Shown: positions 16,574-25,629 of the stretch, in pieces | How positions within the stretch are numbered: position 1 is the stretch's first letter | Layout of the letters: each line of letters opens with the position of its first letter | DNA from: Xylanibacter ruminicola | GTDB taxonomy: Bacteria > Bacteroidota > Bacteroidia > Bacteroidales > Bacteroidaceae | Length of the DNA: 64,000 bases | Assembly (NCBI RefSeq): GCF_900107775.1 | Contig: NZ_FNRF01000002.1 | Coordinates: 313,129-377,128 of the forward strand | Direction of reading: 5' to 3' | Program-made: the position numbers and the translations under genes | The notes under the pieces: generated by a model | What the model was told of the DNA's origin: nothing | Database searches by the model: none | Seen by the model: the letters and a program-made list of their open reading frames with translations, nothing else

Positions 16574-16756
16574 GGTACAGATGGCAGATGGCAGTTTTTA
16601 TTTCGAGCATGCACCTTACTAGCGTTTTTAAATTTTAATAATAATATAATATATATATTATATTATTATTAAAATAATGTATATTATAAATCTTACTATT
16701 GCAGGTCTGCTAGCGACAAGGGTGCAAAAATAAAACTGCCATCTGCCATCTGTACC
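16574..16756. repeat. Nested hairpin element 1
   Basis: Outer perfect inverted repeat of 25 bp: 16574-16598 with 16732-16756. Each arm contains 2.4 copies of the heptamer CAGATGG and ends inward in TTTT/AAAA. Inside is a weaker inverted pair (GCACCTT..CTAGC near 16610 with GCTAG..AAGGGTGC near 16709-16725) and, at the centre, a spacer-less perfect 42-bp AT palindrome at 16633-16674. The total can fold as one long hairpin or extrude as a cruciform. A structurally identical element with unrelated arm sequence is at 62000-62196. Confidence 0.9.
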
Positions 16757-16765
16757 ACTTTAACC

Positions 16766-17578
16766 TTATACTTCGAAGCGGATGTAGGTGCGGTCGTCGA
16801 AGGAGTTGTTGCCGGTTACGAAGGCCTTGGTGGCTTTGAACTGGCCAATGTTTAGGGGATCGGTTTCGCGCTGGTGAGCCAGCAGCGATTCTGATTCCTT
16901 AAGCGTTGGGGCCAGTTGGGGATAGCCGTCGCTGGCAAACACGATTTCCCATTTCTGGAAGTCGAGCGGTATCACTTTTACCTTTTGCTCGGGGATGGGG
17001 AAACCATCGATAACGGCGTAAGTAATGTTCTGATTTTTCATTACTTCGAGCATGGTGGGAATCATCACTTCGCGGGCAGGGTCGTGGGGCTGCAGCAAGT
17101 CGGCCTGGGGCACGCCTGCGGCCAACAGCTCCTTGACTTTGGCTACACGCATCTCGGCCAGGGGCTGCTCGTAGGGCTTGGGGTTATCGAAGAAATTACC
17201 ACCTATCAGACACTGGCAATCGCCCACCATCCATACCTCGCGACGCAGGCGACTGTAGATGATGGCCGAGGCGCAGAGGCGCTCTTCGGGGTGCTGCTGC
17301 ATACGCTCAACGGGGAAACGCAGCCAGTAATGGCGGCGCAACGCACGGGTGACACCCACGCAGAACTGATGACTGCTGGTGTTGGCGGGCATTTTGCGTA
17401 TGTAGCGACTGATGAGCTGCATGGCATAGCGGCCATTGCTCATCAGGGGGCAATGGCGACGCTTGGTTTTGGATGTGCTGCCGTCGATAACGGCAATAAA
17501 ATCAGAAGTTACGATGATTCCGTCCTCGCTTTTCTTGCTGGGGCTTTTCGCTATGATGCTTTGCTCGAGAATTTTCAT
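16766..17578 (-). CDS. PP2C-like protein phosphatase
   Basis: 270-residue protein with the layout of PP2C (PPM) phosphatases: SEDG near residue 16, DFIAVIDGST near 26, VWMVGDCQCLI near 127, VFASDGYPQL near 215 and a terminal DDRTYIRFE. These supply the acidic metal ligands (D, DG, SDG, DD). Spacing is unusual, and GDS is replaced by GDC. Its start ATG 17578 lies 77 bases inside the YgiQ gene, and the conserved SEDG is within 21 codons, so the overlap is genuine. Last gene of a six-gene minus unit. Substrate unknown; a cytoplasmic enzyme (no signal). Confidence 0.72.
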   Translation of the reverse strand: MKILEQSIIAKSPSKKSEDGIIVTSDFIAVIDGSTSKTKRRHCPLMSNGRYAMQLISRYIRKMPANTSSHQFCVGVTRALRRHYWLRFPVERMQQHPEERLCASAIIYSRLRREVWMVGDCQCLIGGNFFDNPKPYEQPLAEMRVAKVKELLAAGVPQADLLQPHDPAREVMIPTMLEVMKNQNITYAVIDGFPIPEQKVKVIPLDFQKWEIVFASDGYPQLAPTLKESESLLAHQRETDPLNIGQFKATKAFVTGNNSFDDRTYIRFEV

Positions 17579-19511
17579 TTTTAAAGTTTGGATTATAAGA
17601 TTTTGGTTTGCCACCGCCAGATGGCTTGCTGCCGCCTGCGGGCTTCTGGCCGCCGTAAGCAGGGCGATAACCGCCTTGTGGGGGCATGCCTGAATAGAGC
17701 TTGGCTATGAGGTCGGGACGGCCGATGCGGCGCAACGACTGCTCGATGCCACGGCGCTCTTCGGGCTTGTACCAGAAGAAGAACTGGCGCTGGGCCAATT
17801 TTTCCTTAGGTGTTTTGGCGCTGAACACGGGCTGCAGGGTATAGGGATCGTAGCCTGTGTACCACGTTTCGGTGGCGTTGGTGAGTGGCGTGGGGGTAAA
17901 ATCCTGTACCTGCTCGAGATGGAAATCCAGGTTCTTGGTAATCACCGCCAGCTCGGCCATATCTTCTTCCTGACAGCCTGGGTGGCTGGAGATGAAGTAG
18001 GGGATGATCTGTTGGCGAAGACCCTCCTCGCGATTAATCCTATCGAAGATGCGCTTGAACTCATAGAACTGCTGGAACGAGGGCTTGCGCATGAGGTAGA
18101 GTACACGGTCGCTGGTGTGCTCAGGGGCTACCTTGAGTCGGCCCGAAACGTGGCGGGTAATCAGCTCGCGGGTGTACTCCATAGCGGCCTTGTTGCTGGC
18201 CTCGTCCTTGCTGCGATGTAATAATAAATCATAACGAACGCCACTGCCGATATAGCTATGTTTGATGCCTGGAAGGGCATCTACTGAGCGGTAGATATCG
18301 AGCAGCTTAGAGTGGTCGGTATTGAGGTTAGGACATATCTGCGGATGGATACATGATGGGCGACGGCACTTTTCGCAGGCGTTCTTGTTGCGTCCGCTCA
18401 TGCCGTACATGTTGGCCGAAGGGCCACCCAGGTCGCTGAGGTTGCCCTTAAAGTCGGGCATCTCGATCACTTGTTTCACCTCGCGCAGGATACTCTCTTT
18501 CGATCGGCAGGTAATGAATTTGCCCTGGTGGGCCGAAATAGTACAGAATGCACAACCGCCAAAACAGCCGCGATGGATGTTTACCGAGAACTTAATCATC
18601 TCGTAGGCGGGAATGCGCTTACCCTTGTACTTGGGATGTGGCTGGCGTGTGTAAGGCAAATCGAACGATGCGTCGAGCTCCTCGGTTGTCATGGGTGGAT
18701 AGGGTGGATTGATAACCACATAACGTCCATCCACACCCTGCAGCAGGCGCTGGGCGTGCATCATGTTCGACTGCTCCTCGACGTTCTTGAAGTTCTCGGC
18801 CTGGGCCTTTTTGTTTTTCATGCATTCCTCGTGTGAGTGCAGCACGATGTCGCGATCGGTAATGCCACCGATGATATCCTCCTTTCGTGAGAGATAAACG
18901 GTTTGCGGCAGGTCGCGAATATCGCGTATGCTCTCGCCGGCAGCCAGTCGGCGTGCCAGTTCGATGGTTACTTTTTCGCCCATACCGTAGGTAATCATAT
19001 CGGCAGGCGAGTAGCACAGCAGGCACTTCTTGAGGCTGTCGCTCCAGTAGTCGTAATGACTCACGCGGCGCAGCGAGGCCTCGATACCACCCAGCACTAC
19101 GGGTACATCGGGATAAAGCTCCTTGAGGATTTTGGCATATACGATGGTGGGGTACTCGGGACGCATGTCGTGGCGGCCATCGGGGCTGTAGGCATCCTCT
19201 GAACGCAGGCGGCGAGCGGCGGTGTACTTGTTTACCATCGAGTCCATACAACCTGGGGCTATACCGAAGAACAGGCGTGGGCGACCTAGCTTCTTAAAGT
19301 CGCGATAGTCGCCATGCCAGTCGGGCTGTGGCACGATGGCCACACGGAACCCCGCGGCCTCGAGTGTGCGGCCAATCACGGCGGCACCAAACGATGGGTG
19401 ATCAACATAAGCATCGGCCGAGAACAGGATTACATCAACGTAATCCCATCCCCGGAGTTCGAGCTCTTTTTTTGTTGTGGGTAAAAAATCAGTTAATCTG
19501 TACTCTTTCAA
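17502..19511 (-). CDS. YgiQ family radical SAM protein
   Basis: 669 residues with the N-terminal YgiQ/UPF0313 domain (FLPTTKKELELRGWDYVDVILFSADAYVDHPSFG), the radical SAM cluster motif CFGGCAFC near 317-324 and a second cysteine set (CEKCRRPSC, CPNL) in the C-terminal half. The last 60 residues are low complexity, rich in G, K and P, then basic. The reaction catalysed by YgiQ is not established. The 3' 77 bases overlap the PP2C-like gene in another frame. Cotranscribed with the small gene at 19537 (25-base gap). Confidence 0.93.
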   Translation of the reverse strand: MKEYRLTDFLPTTKKELELRGWDYVDVILFSADAYVDHPSFGAAVIGRTLEAAGFRVAIVPQPDWHGDYRDFKKLGRPRLFFGIAPGCMDSMVNKYTAARRLRSEDAYSPDGRHDMRPEYPTIVYAKILKELYPDVPVVLGGIEASLRRVSHYDYWSDSLKKCLLCYSPADMITYGMGEKVTIELARRLAAGESIRDIRDLPQTVYLSRKEDIIGGITDRDIVLHSHEECMKNKKAQAENFKNVEEQSNMMHAQRLLQGVDGRYVVINPPYPPMTTEELDASFDLPYTRQPHPKYKGKRIPAYEMIKFSVNIHRGCFGGCAFCTISAHQGKFITCRSKESILREVKQVIEMPDFKGNLSDLGGPSANMYGMSGRNKNACEKCRRPSCIHPQICPNLNTDHSKLLDIYRSVDALPGIKHSYIGSGVRYDLLLHRSKDEASNKAAMEYTRELITRHVSGRLKVAPEHTSDRVLYLMRKPSFQQFYEFKRIFDRINREEGLRQQIIPYFISSHPGCQEEDMAELAVITKNLDFHLEQVQDFTPTPLTNATETWYTGYDPYTLQPVFSAKTPKEKLAQRQFFFWYKPEERRGIEQSLRRIGRPDLIAKLYSGMPPQGGYRPAYGGQKPAGGSKPSGGGKPKSYNPNFKNENSRAKHHSEKPQQEKRGRNHRNF

Positions 19512-19536
19512 ATCTTATTTTCCAATTTTTCGGCCA

Positions 19537-19881
19537 TCAATTAAACGGTGTGCCCTGCAAAACGCGTGTGGTCATGCCCAGACCATCGTTGTCTTGATGC
19601 TTCCAGTTAATGTATAATAGCACAAGCTGCTGCAGGCCGAATGCCTTCATGTTGGGATGATAGATCACATCGAGACAGAGGTCGAGCAGGGTTTTGTCCT
19701 TGCCGGCATCGCCCTCGAGCAGTGCGCGAATGTTCAGTTTTAATTTGTCAAGTACCTGTTCGTCGACGTAGCCATTAGAGTCGATCAGATCGCGGAAGAG
19801 CTGATACTTCTCGATGGTCTGCAGGTGTTCGTCACTTACTTCGATACTACGGGTTCCAGATGAATTAGATTGAATTTTCAT
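19537..19881 (-). CDS. Conserved small protein, unknown function
   Basis: 114 residues, no signal peptide or membrane segment; predicted mostly helical (ALLEGDAGKDKTLLDLCLDVIYHPNMKAFGLQQLVLLYINW). I do not recognise the family. It sits 16 bases after the golvesin/amidase-like gene and 25 before YgiQ, within the same transcription unit. The clear start ATG and tight spacing support expression. Confidence 0.7.
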   Translation of the reverse strand: MKIQSNSSGTRSIEVSDEHLQTIEKYQLFRDLIDSNGYVDEQVLDKLKLNIRALLEGDAGKDKTLLDLCLDVIYHPNMKAFGLQQLVLLYINWKHQDNDGLGMTTRVLQGTPFN

Positions 19882-19897
19882 ACTTTTAGATAATTTT

Positions 19898-22846
19898 TTA
19901 TGGGTTATTTGATTGTAATAGGAATTGCAAAATGCCCCGCATAATGCTGTTGCGCTTGGGTTCGTCCTTGATGCACTCGAAGGGGAATCCCATGGCGAAC
20001 GACCTGTAATCGGTGCCGTTATAGGCTACCGAAGCGCTGTAGTCGTCGGCATACTTCATGGCCGAGAATGCGGGATAAACAGGCTCGATGATTTCGGGGT
20101 GCTGATCGGCATAGTGCTGCTCGTTCAGCTGGCGATGGAAGGTGAACTGCAGGCCGAGACCGTTGATGGTATCGCGCTGCAGCGAGTCGGCATTCTGGCC
20201 CTGATAGGTTAGCTTGAGTATGTCGGCCAGATATGTGCGATCCACGGGGTCCTGCATGTCGCTGCCCAGGTAGGCGCCGCTAACCAGCAGCGAACCGCCG
20301 CGCTTGGCAAACAGGCGGATATGCTCGCGCAGCATGGGCGACATGAGCTGGTAAGGAACGAGCGAGTAGCCATCCTTACGTTGCAGACCGAGAATCACGT
20401 CCATCATCTCATAATTCTGAGGGTGTACCTCGTTATTGTCGAGTGCAGCCACCGAGCAGCTGGCCACGCGGTATTTGCGGGCGGTGGCGATGGCTGTAGC
20501 GTGGGTGCGGATATAATCAAAGTCGTTGCCGGCGATGAACTGGCCCTGCAGCGAGTCGTTGGTGTAGCCCAGACCATCGCGGCGTTCGCTACCCATCTTA
20601 CTCTTGTCCCAACCGGTCTGGTAGCCCAGCCAACCGGCTGTGCGACCATAGGTGACGCCGGCATCGGTCTCGAGGTCGAAGCCTTGCGAGGCGGTGTTAT
20701 CTACCACCTGTGGGGCGGCCAAACGGGTGAAGCCGTTGACGATGAGCACCGACTTCTGAGCCTCGGGCACATCGAATACCGAAACCACCTCGCTGGGGAA
20801 ACTCTCGCCGCCATCGTTAACAGCTGTGACGCGGAACGAGTACAGCTTTTCGGGATCTACGGGGATGGTAACAGATGTTTCGGTGCCACCTTTGATATAG
20901 GTACCGTTATCGAATCCGCTGCGACCTGTGGCTGTGTAAACCACAAAGCCGGTGGGTTTGGCGGTGGGCTCATATTCGTCGTAAACGGGGTGCCAGCTGA
21001 TTTTGGCCTCGCCACGACCGGTAAGTTCGGCCGAGAGGCGGTCGGGTGCCAAGGGCTGTACCACGTATTTCTTATGGTGCATGTCGCTGATGTAGCGCAG
21101 CAGGGTTTTATAGATGCTGCGTGCCAGGTCGAAACGGAAGTTTGGATCCTGACCCATGCGCATGTCGGCAAAGTTCTGATGCGACATGGTTTCGAGAATG
21201 GCGCTGGGCACCATGGGGCAACGGGTTTCGCTGTAGTTGCGATCGTAGAGTTCGCGTGTGGGCCAGTTACCGTATTTCTTTTTGATATCGGCAGGGATCG
21301 AGTAGAGCAGTTCGTCGGCCAAGTCGCGTGATACCAGGCGGGTAAGGCCCGAATTAAGAATGCTGTCGTTAAGATAGGTGGTGCACACGCTCAGGGTGCC
21401 TGTGTGACTCTTGCCATCGCGGGTGTAACCTGCATCGCTGTGAATGGCCAGCGAGAGTTCGATGGGCACATTCAAGCCGGTGGTATCGGGTACAAACACA
21501 GAGCCGCCAGCCAGGTGGTTGGTCATGTAGCTGCGCACATTGATGTCGTCGCCATAATCGTCCTCGCCATCCTTGGTGCTGTACACCTCGTAAGGCATGC
21601 CTGCCCACTGGGCATAGTAGCGTGCGGCTTCGAGGCAGCGGGGCAGTCCGCTCACACCGCGACCACGATCGATGTTTCCCATACCGCCACCAAAACGTAC
21701 GGCATCGGCTGTTACCACACCATGGTGGTGACGACTCAGGTTGCTGAGCGTTACGCAGTTGCGTGTGCTCTGACCTTGGTCGAAATAGAACGTGCCCAGG
21801 TAAACCCACGTTTTCTCGCCCATCGTCTGGTTCACACGGAACTCGGTGGGGATGCCTTGGTGCCACACGGTGTAATGGGCATCGTCGATACTCTTATCGG
21901 TGGTGTGATAGCTCACGTAAACGGCGTAATTGCCGCTCTCGGTGATGGCAGGTTTCCAAACGATTTCGCTCTGGCGCTTGGCGTTATCGGTTGTGGCCGT
22001 TTGGCGACAGGTGCCTGCGGTGAATGGGTTTTCAAAGTCTTCATAACTACCTGAGTGCCAGGCAAAACCATTAGTATTGCTCTTGCTCCACTGATGGGTG
22101 CCGTTGTGTTCGGTGTAGCCTGTTTCGGGGGTGTCGTTGTCCACTATAAACTCGTTGCGCTGCCAGTCGCGTTCGCGTGGTGAGAACACGATGGCGCCTG
22201 CATTCTGCAGCATGGGAATGAGGTAGGGGACGACGATGGTTTGTGTAAAAAGGTCCTCGCGCGTGCCAAACAATGCAGGGCGCTGCCACTTCCACGTACT
22301 GTCCTTGACGTTGAAGTAGCGACCATGACTGGCCCAGAGCGAGATATGTCGGTTCTGCAAACCTTCGGTGATGGTGTAGGGGAGAGAGGCGTTCCGAACC
22401 CATGGACGACCGTGATAGTCGATGTCGCCCCAGGTACGGTTACGGTCTTTATGCTGGCGCAAGCGGTTGGGCACCAGCTGGCGCAGATCCCAGCCACCAG
22501 TGGTGATGGTGAGATTGTAATCCTGAACCGAATCGGGCAGCAACTGCTGCACATCCTGATAGATGGTTTCGGCCAGATCGTCGGTAAACAGCTGTTCGCC
22601 AAGATTATTGTTGGCGCTGATATCGACAGTGCGCAACGAGTCGTTAACCACCAGAGTCTTCAGATGGAAAGTAGAGCGGATGCGTTGCTCATCGCTCTTA
22701 AAGTTTACGAAGTATCGGTCTATCTTATCCTTTAGCGATTTATAGGGGTCGGGCGGTGTTTTAACCTTTGCTTTCCGAGCCGCATCGGCGGGCATGGCAG
22801 TAAGCAAGGCAAACACAGCCGCGAGTATGATACTTGTACGTTTCAT
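19898..22846 (-). CDS. Large exported protein: amidase-like domain, golvesin C-terminal-like domain, FnIII
   Basis: 982 residues with a signal peptide (IILAAVFALLTAMPADAA). It resembles the Bacteroidetes proteins often annotated 'xanthan lyase' or golvesin-like. Zinc-amidase-like features: WASHGRYF near residue 175, LAIHSDAGY near 460 and AILETMSHQNFADMR near 560, which together look like the His/His/Glu set of N-acetylmuramoyl-L-alanine amidase (Amidase_3). A golvesin C-terminal-like beta domain (YVSYHTTDKSIDDAHYTVWHQG) is inserted between them, followed by an FnIII domain and a C-terminal alpha/beta domain. Probable envelope or wall hydrolase; lyase activity is not supported by sequence. 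Overlaps the acyltransferase gene stop by 4 bases. Confidence 0.78.
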   Translation of the reverse strand: MKRTSIILAAVFALLTAMPADAARKAKVKTPPDPYKSLKDKIDRYFVNFKSDEQRIRSTFHLKTLVVNDSLRTVDISANNNLGEQLFTDDLAETIYQDVQQLLPDSVQDYNLTITTGGWDLRQLVPNRLRQHKDRNRTWGDIDYHGRPWVRNASLPYTITEGLQNRHISLWASHGRYFNVKDSTWKWQRPALFGTREDLFTQTIVVPYLIPMLQNAGAIVFSPRERDWQRNEFIVDNDTPETGYTEHNGTHQWSKSNTNGFAWHSGSYEDFENPFTAGTCRQTATTDNAKRQSEIVWKPAITESGNYAVYVSYHTTDKSIDDAHYTVWHQGIPTEFRVNQTMGEKTWVYLGTFYFDQGQSTRNCVTLSNLSRHHHGVVTADAVRFGGGMGNIDRGRGVSGLPRCLEAARYYAQWAGMPYEVYSTKDGEDDYGDDINVRSYMTNHLAGGSVFVPDTTGLNVPIELSLAIHSDAGYTRDGKSHTGTLSVCTTYLNDSILNSGLTRLVSRDLADELLYSIPADIKKKYGNWPTRELYDRNYSETRCPMVPSAILETMSHQNFADMRMGQDPNFRFDLARSIYKTLLRYISDMHHKKYVVQPLAPDRLSAELTGRGEAKISWHPVYDEYEPTAKPTGFVVYTATGRSGFDNGTYIKGGTETSVTIPVDPEKLYSFRVTAVNDGGESFPSEVVSVFDVPEAQKSVLIVNGFTRLAAPQVVDNTASQGFDLETDAGVTYGRTAGWLGYQTGWDKSKMGSERRDGLGYTNDSLQGQFIAGNDFDYIRTHATAIATARKYRVASCSVAALDNNEVHPQNYEMMDVILGLQRKDGYSLVPYQLMSPMLREHIRLFAKRGGSLLVSGAYLGSDMQDPVDRTYLADILKLTYQGQNADSLQRDTINGLGLQFTFHRQLNEQHYADQHPEIIEPVYPAFSAMKYADDYSASVAYNGTDYRSFAMGFPFECIKDEPKRNSIMRGILQFLLQSNNP

Positions 22847-23415
22847 TGTTTGGTAATATCTCCTATCTCTCCTATCGAGAAGTTCTCGGGCTTCTTGCCC
22901 TTGAAATCCTTAAAATATAATTTTATTTCCCGCATGTCGGCCTCGAGGTCGCCTGTGGGGATGATGGTTTTTGTACATTGAATCAGTTTGTGTTCATAAT
23001 CCACCCCATATAATAAAATAGGTATGCCGGCCTTGAGTGCGATGAAGTAGAAGCCTTTCTTCCACTCTACCACGCGGCTGCGGGTGCCCTCGGGGGTGAT
23101 ACAAAGTTTGAACTGAGAAACTGACTTGGCTGTTTCGGCCATCGCGTCGGTCATGCTCATCTTTTTCTGTCGGAATACGGGGATGCCGCCCATACTACGG
23201 AAGATAGGGCCAAGCGGCCAGAAGAACCATTCCTTCTTCATCAGGAAGTTAATCTTCATACCCTCGGCTCTACTGTAAAGCTGCCCAAGCAAAAAGTCCC
23301 AGTTACTGGTGTGGGGCGCTAAACAGATAATGAACTTTTCGGGGTGGTTTTCGGAAATCTCCTTCTGCCACCCCATGCGTTTGTACAGAATCCATCTGCA
23401 AAGTGATTTTAGCAT
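22843..23415 (-). CDS. PlsC-type lysophospholipid acyltransferase family protein
   Basis: 190 residues with the acyltransferase motif I APHTSNWD (HX4D near residue 35), motif II-like GGIPVFR and motif III TPEGTRSR near 108. The compact length is typical of bacterial proteins that acylate lysophosphatidic acid or related lipids. The N-terminus is short and basic, probably membrane-associated. Its ATGA junction with the downstream gene (4-base overlap) indicates translational coupling. Exact acyl acceptor unknown. Confidence 0.85.
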   Translation of the reverse strand: MLKSLCRWILYKRMGWQKEISENHPEKFIICLAPHTSNWDFLLGQLYSRAEGMKINFLMKKEWFFWPLGPIFRSMGGIPVFRQKKMSMTDAMAETAKSVSQFKLCITPEGTRSRVVEWKKGFYFIALKAGIPILLYGVDYEHKLIQCTKTIIPTGDLEADMREIKLYFKDFKGKKPENFSIGEIGDITKQ

Positions 23416-23427
23416 TGCAGTAAGGGA

Positions 23428-23700
23428 TTACGCGTTAAGCTGATCAACAATTTCTTGTGCTTCGGCGGTAAACTTATCGCGCAGGTCCTTATAATATGCC
23501 TGTACATCCATTCCTGGCTCTGGGTGTGAAATACGACTGATGTAGTTAGCACGGAGCATGATTACAGAACGAATCAGGGCATCGTCGTTTTCCATGTTTC
23601 TATCGTTATCATACAATGAGAGCGCTACAGCCTCAGCAAAAATCTCATCACAGATTGCATTGATGCTTTTCTTAAGTGTTCTTTTATTCATCATAATCAT
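23428..23700 (-). CDS. Conserved small protein, unknown function
   Basis: 90 residues, helical, no signal. The start ATG 23700 is chosen because a strong Shine-Dalgarno sequence AAGGAGG (complement of 23711-23717) lies 10 bases upstream; in-frame ATGs at 23694 and 23691 are alternatives. First gene of the six-gene minus unit ending with the PP2C-like gene, 12 bases before the acyltransferase. Family not recognised. Confidence 0.75.
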   Translation of the reverse strand: MIMMNKRTLKKSINAICDEIFAEAVALSLYDNDRNMENDDALIRSVIMLRANYISRISHPEPGMDVQAYYKDLRDKFTAEAQEIVDQLNA

Positions 23701-23707
23701 TCTTTTA

Positions 23708-23724
23708 TCCCCTCCTTTTGGGGT
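23708..23724 (-). promoter_or_regulatory. Strong Shine-Dalgarno in a small CCCC/GGGG hairpin
   Basis: Minus strand CCCCAAAAGGAGGGG: the AAGGAGG falls in the loop and right stem. A full Shine-Dalgarno is unusual for Bacteroidetes; the hairpin could modulate its accessibility. Confidence 0.55.
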
Positions 23725-23744
23725 GTTTTGTTATATTCAGTAAG

Positions 23745-23774
23745 CAAAGTTAGAAAAAAAATCCGAGATAACAA
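23745..23774 (-). promoter_or_regulatory. Promoter of the six-gene envelope unit
   Basis: Minus strand: -7 TAACTTTG (23745-23752) and TTG (23772-23774), 19 bases apart. Confidence 0.62.
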
Positions 23775-23849
23775 GTGTTTCATCCCAAAAAAATATTAAA
23801 ATGCCAAAAATACATCGATTTCTTTCGTATTTCTTACAAAAATTCACTA

Positions 23850-23857
23850 ATTTTGCG
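23850..23857 (+). promoter_or_regulatory. -7 box of the PPi-phosphofructokinase gene
   Basis: TAATTTTG, 42 bases upstream of the start codon. An AAGGA at 23887-23891 lies before the ATG. Confidence 0.6.
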
Positions 23858-23899
23858 GCTCAGAAAACAATTACTCATTAATTTATAAGGAATAATAAT

Positions 23900-25537
23900 A
23901 TGGAAAAAAGTGCATTGCAGATGGCGAGAGCCGCTTATCAGCCTAAGTTGCCTAAGGCGCTTCAGGGTGCAGTAAAAGTTAAGGAGGGTGCCGCTACACA
24001 GAGTGTAGGCGACCAGGAGGAGATCAAGAAGCTCTTCCCTAACACTTACGGTATGCCTATCGTAGAGTTTGAGCCCGCTACCGAGGCTAACAACACTAAG
24101 ATGAACGTAGGTATCATCCTCTCAGGCGGTCAGGCTCCTGGCGGTCACAATGTGATTACTGGTCTCTTCGATCAGATTAAGAAGCTGAACCCTGAGAACC
24201 GTCTGTTCGGTTTCATCCTGGGTCCTGGCGGTCTTGTAGATCACAACTACATGGAGCTCACAGCTGATATCATCGACGAGTATCGTAACACTGGTGGTTT
24301 CGATATGATCGGTTCGGGTCGTACAAAGCTTGAGAAGGTTGACCAGTTCGAGAAGGGTCTCGAGATTATCCGCGAGCTGAACATCAAGGCTATCGTTATC
24401 ATCGGTGGTGACGACTCTAACACCAACGCTTGTGTACTGGCTGAGTACTATGCTGCCAAGAACTACGGCGTACAGGTAATCGGTTGTCCTAAGACTATCG
24501 ACGGTGACCTGAAGAATGATCAGATTGAGACCAGCTTCGGTTTCGATACTGCTTGTAAGACATACTCTGAGCTGATTGGTAACATTGAGCGCGACTGTAA
24601 CTCAGCACGTAAGTACTGGCACTTCATTAAGGTAATGGGTCGCTCAGCATCTCACATCGCTCTGGAGTGTGCTCTGCAGACTCAGCCAAACATCTGCCTC
24701 GTATCTGAGGAGATCGAGCAGAAGGGTATGAGCCTCGACGATATCGTTACATACATCGCTAACGCTGTTTGCCAGCGTGCTGCTGATGGTAACAACTTCG
24801 GTACAGTTATCATCCCTGAGGGTGTTATCGAGTTCATTCCTGCTATCAAGAAGCTGATTGCTCAGCTGAACGACGTTCTGGCTATGCCGGAGGCTAAGGA
24901 GCTGGATCGTCACGAGTCGATCGACTTCGTTAAGGCTCACCTGACCGACGAGAACCTCGCTGTATTCAACAGCCTGCCTACAGGTGTTGCTCGTCAGCTG
25001 GCTCTCGACCGCGACCCACACGGAAACGTACAGGTATCACTGATCGAGACCGAGAAGCTGCTCTCTACTATGGTAGCTCAGAAGCTCGAGAAGATGAAGA
25101 AGGAAGGCAAGTACGCTGGTAAGTTCTCAGCTCAGCACCACTTCTTCGGTTACGAGGGACGTTGCGCTGCTCCTTCTAACTTCGATGCTGACTACTGCTA
25201 CGCTCTTGGTACATCAGCTGCCCAGCTGATTGCTAACGGCAAGACCGGTTACATGGCTATCGTTAAGAACACAACAGCTCCTGCTGAGCAGTGGATTGCT
25301 GGTGGTGTGCCCATCACAATGATGATGAACATGGAGAAGCGTGCTGGTGAGATGAAACCAGTTATCCGTAAGGCTCTCGTTGAGCTCGACGGTGCTCCTT
25401 TCAAGACCTTCGCTGCACAGCGTGATCGTTGGGCTCGCGAAACCGCTTATGTATATCCTGGTCCAATCCAGTACTGGGGTCCAACAGAGGTTTGCGATCA
25501 GCCAACCCGTACACTTGCTCTTGAGCAGGGTAAATAA
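23900..25537 (+). CDS. pfp: Diphosphate--fructose-6-phosphate 1-phosphotransferase (PPi-PFK)
   Basis: 545-residue long-form PPi-dependent phosphofructokinase, phosphorylating fructose 6-phosphate reversibly with pyrophosphate in glycolysis. Key motifs: GGQAPGGHN near 76-84, GGDDSNTNA near 169-177 (the second Asp of GGDD is the PPi-specific residue that excludes ATP), and [10 protein letters not shown] near 197. Length matches the plant/Bacteroidetes-type enzyme. Codon use is strongly biased (GGT, GCT, AAG), as in highly expressed genes. Monocistronic: own promoter, and a palindromic repeat (25549-25614) follows. Confidence 0.97.
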   Translation: MEKSALQMARAAYQPKLPKALQGAVKVKEGAATQSVGDQEEIKKLFPNTYGMPIVEFEPATEANNTKMNVGIILSGGQAPGGHNVITGLFDQIKKLNPENRLFGFILGPGGLVDHNYMELTADIIDEYRNTGGFDMIGSGRTKLEKVDQFEKGLEIIRELNIKAIVIIGGDDSNTNACVLAEYYAAKNYGVQVIGCPKTIDGDLKNDQIETSFGFDTACKTYSELIGNIERDCNSARKYWHFIKVMGRSASHIALECALQTQPNICLVSEEIEQKGMSLDDIVTYIANAVCQRAADGNNFGTVIIPEGVIEFIPAIKKLIAQLNDVLAMPEAKELDRHESIDFVKAHLTDENLAVFNSLPTGVARQLALDRDPHGNVQVSLIETEKLLSTMVAQKLEKMKKEGKYAGKFSAQHHFFGYEGRCAAPSNFDADYCYALGTSAAQLIANGKTGYMAIVKNTTAPAEQWIAGGVPITMMMNMEKRAGEMKPVIRKALVELDGAPFKTFAAQRDRWARETAYVYPGPIQYWGPTEVCDQPTRTLALEQGK

Positions 25538-25548
25538 TTAATTTATTA

Positions 25549-25614
25549 GGCGCGAATTACGCGAATTATCACGAATTATATTATTTATTCGCGTAAATTC
25601 GTGTAATTCGTGCC
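25549..25614. repeat. Copy B of GGCACGAATTACGCG repeat, full palindrome
   Basis: 66-base imperfect inverted repeat beginning GGCGCGAATTACGCG and ending with the complementary ATTCGTGCC. It lies between pfp and the GH25 gene and could act as a transcript 3' stem. Confidence 0.75.
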
Positions 25615-25629
25615 TTTTCTTTTTCGTTG

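Larger units (their letters stand above)
16312..16765. other. 454-base AT-rich intergenic region
   Basis: Holds the HU-like leader and promoter (16312-16519) and the nested hairpin element (16574-16756). No coding potential seen. Confidence 0.7.

Noticed and set aside
16574..16756. Hairpin element as CRISPR array or rho-independent terminator
   Set aside because: Only 2.4 heptamers per arm, no spacers or cas genes, and no T-run directly after a compact stem.
17502..17578. Frameshift fusing YgiQ and PP2C-like genes
   Set aside because: Both frames are complete with their own motifs and starts; the domains are unrelated, so overlap explains it better.
19898..22846. Xanthan lyase activity
   Set aside because: The label is common for this family, but the visible residues suggest a zinc amidase-like domain; no polysaccharide lyase motif was seen.
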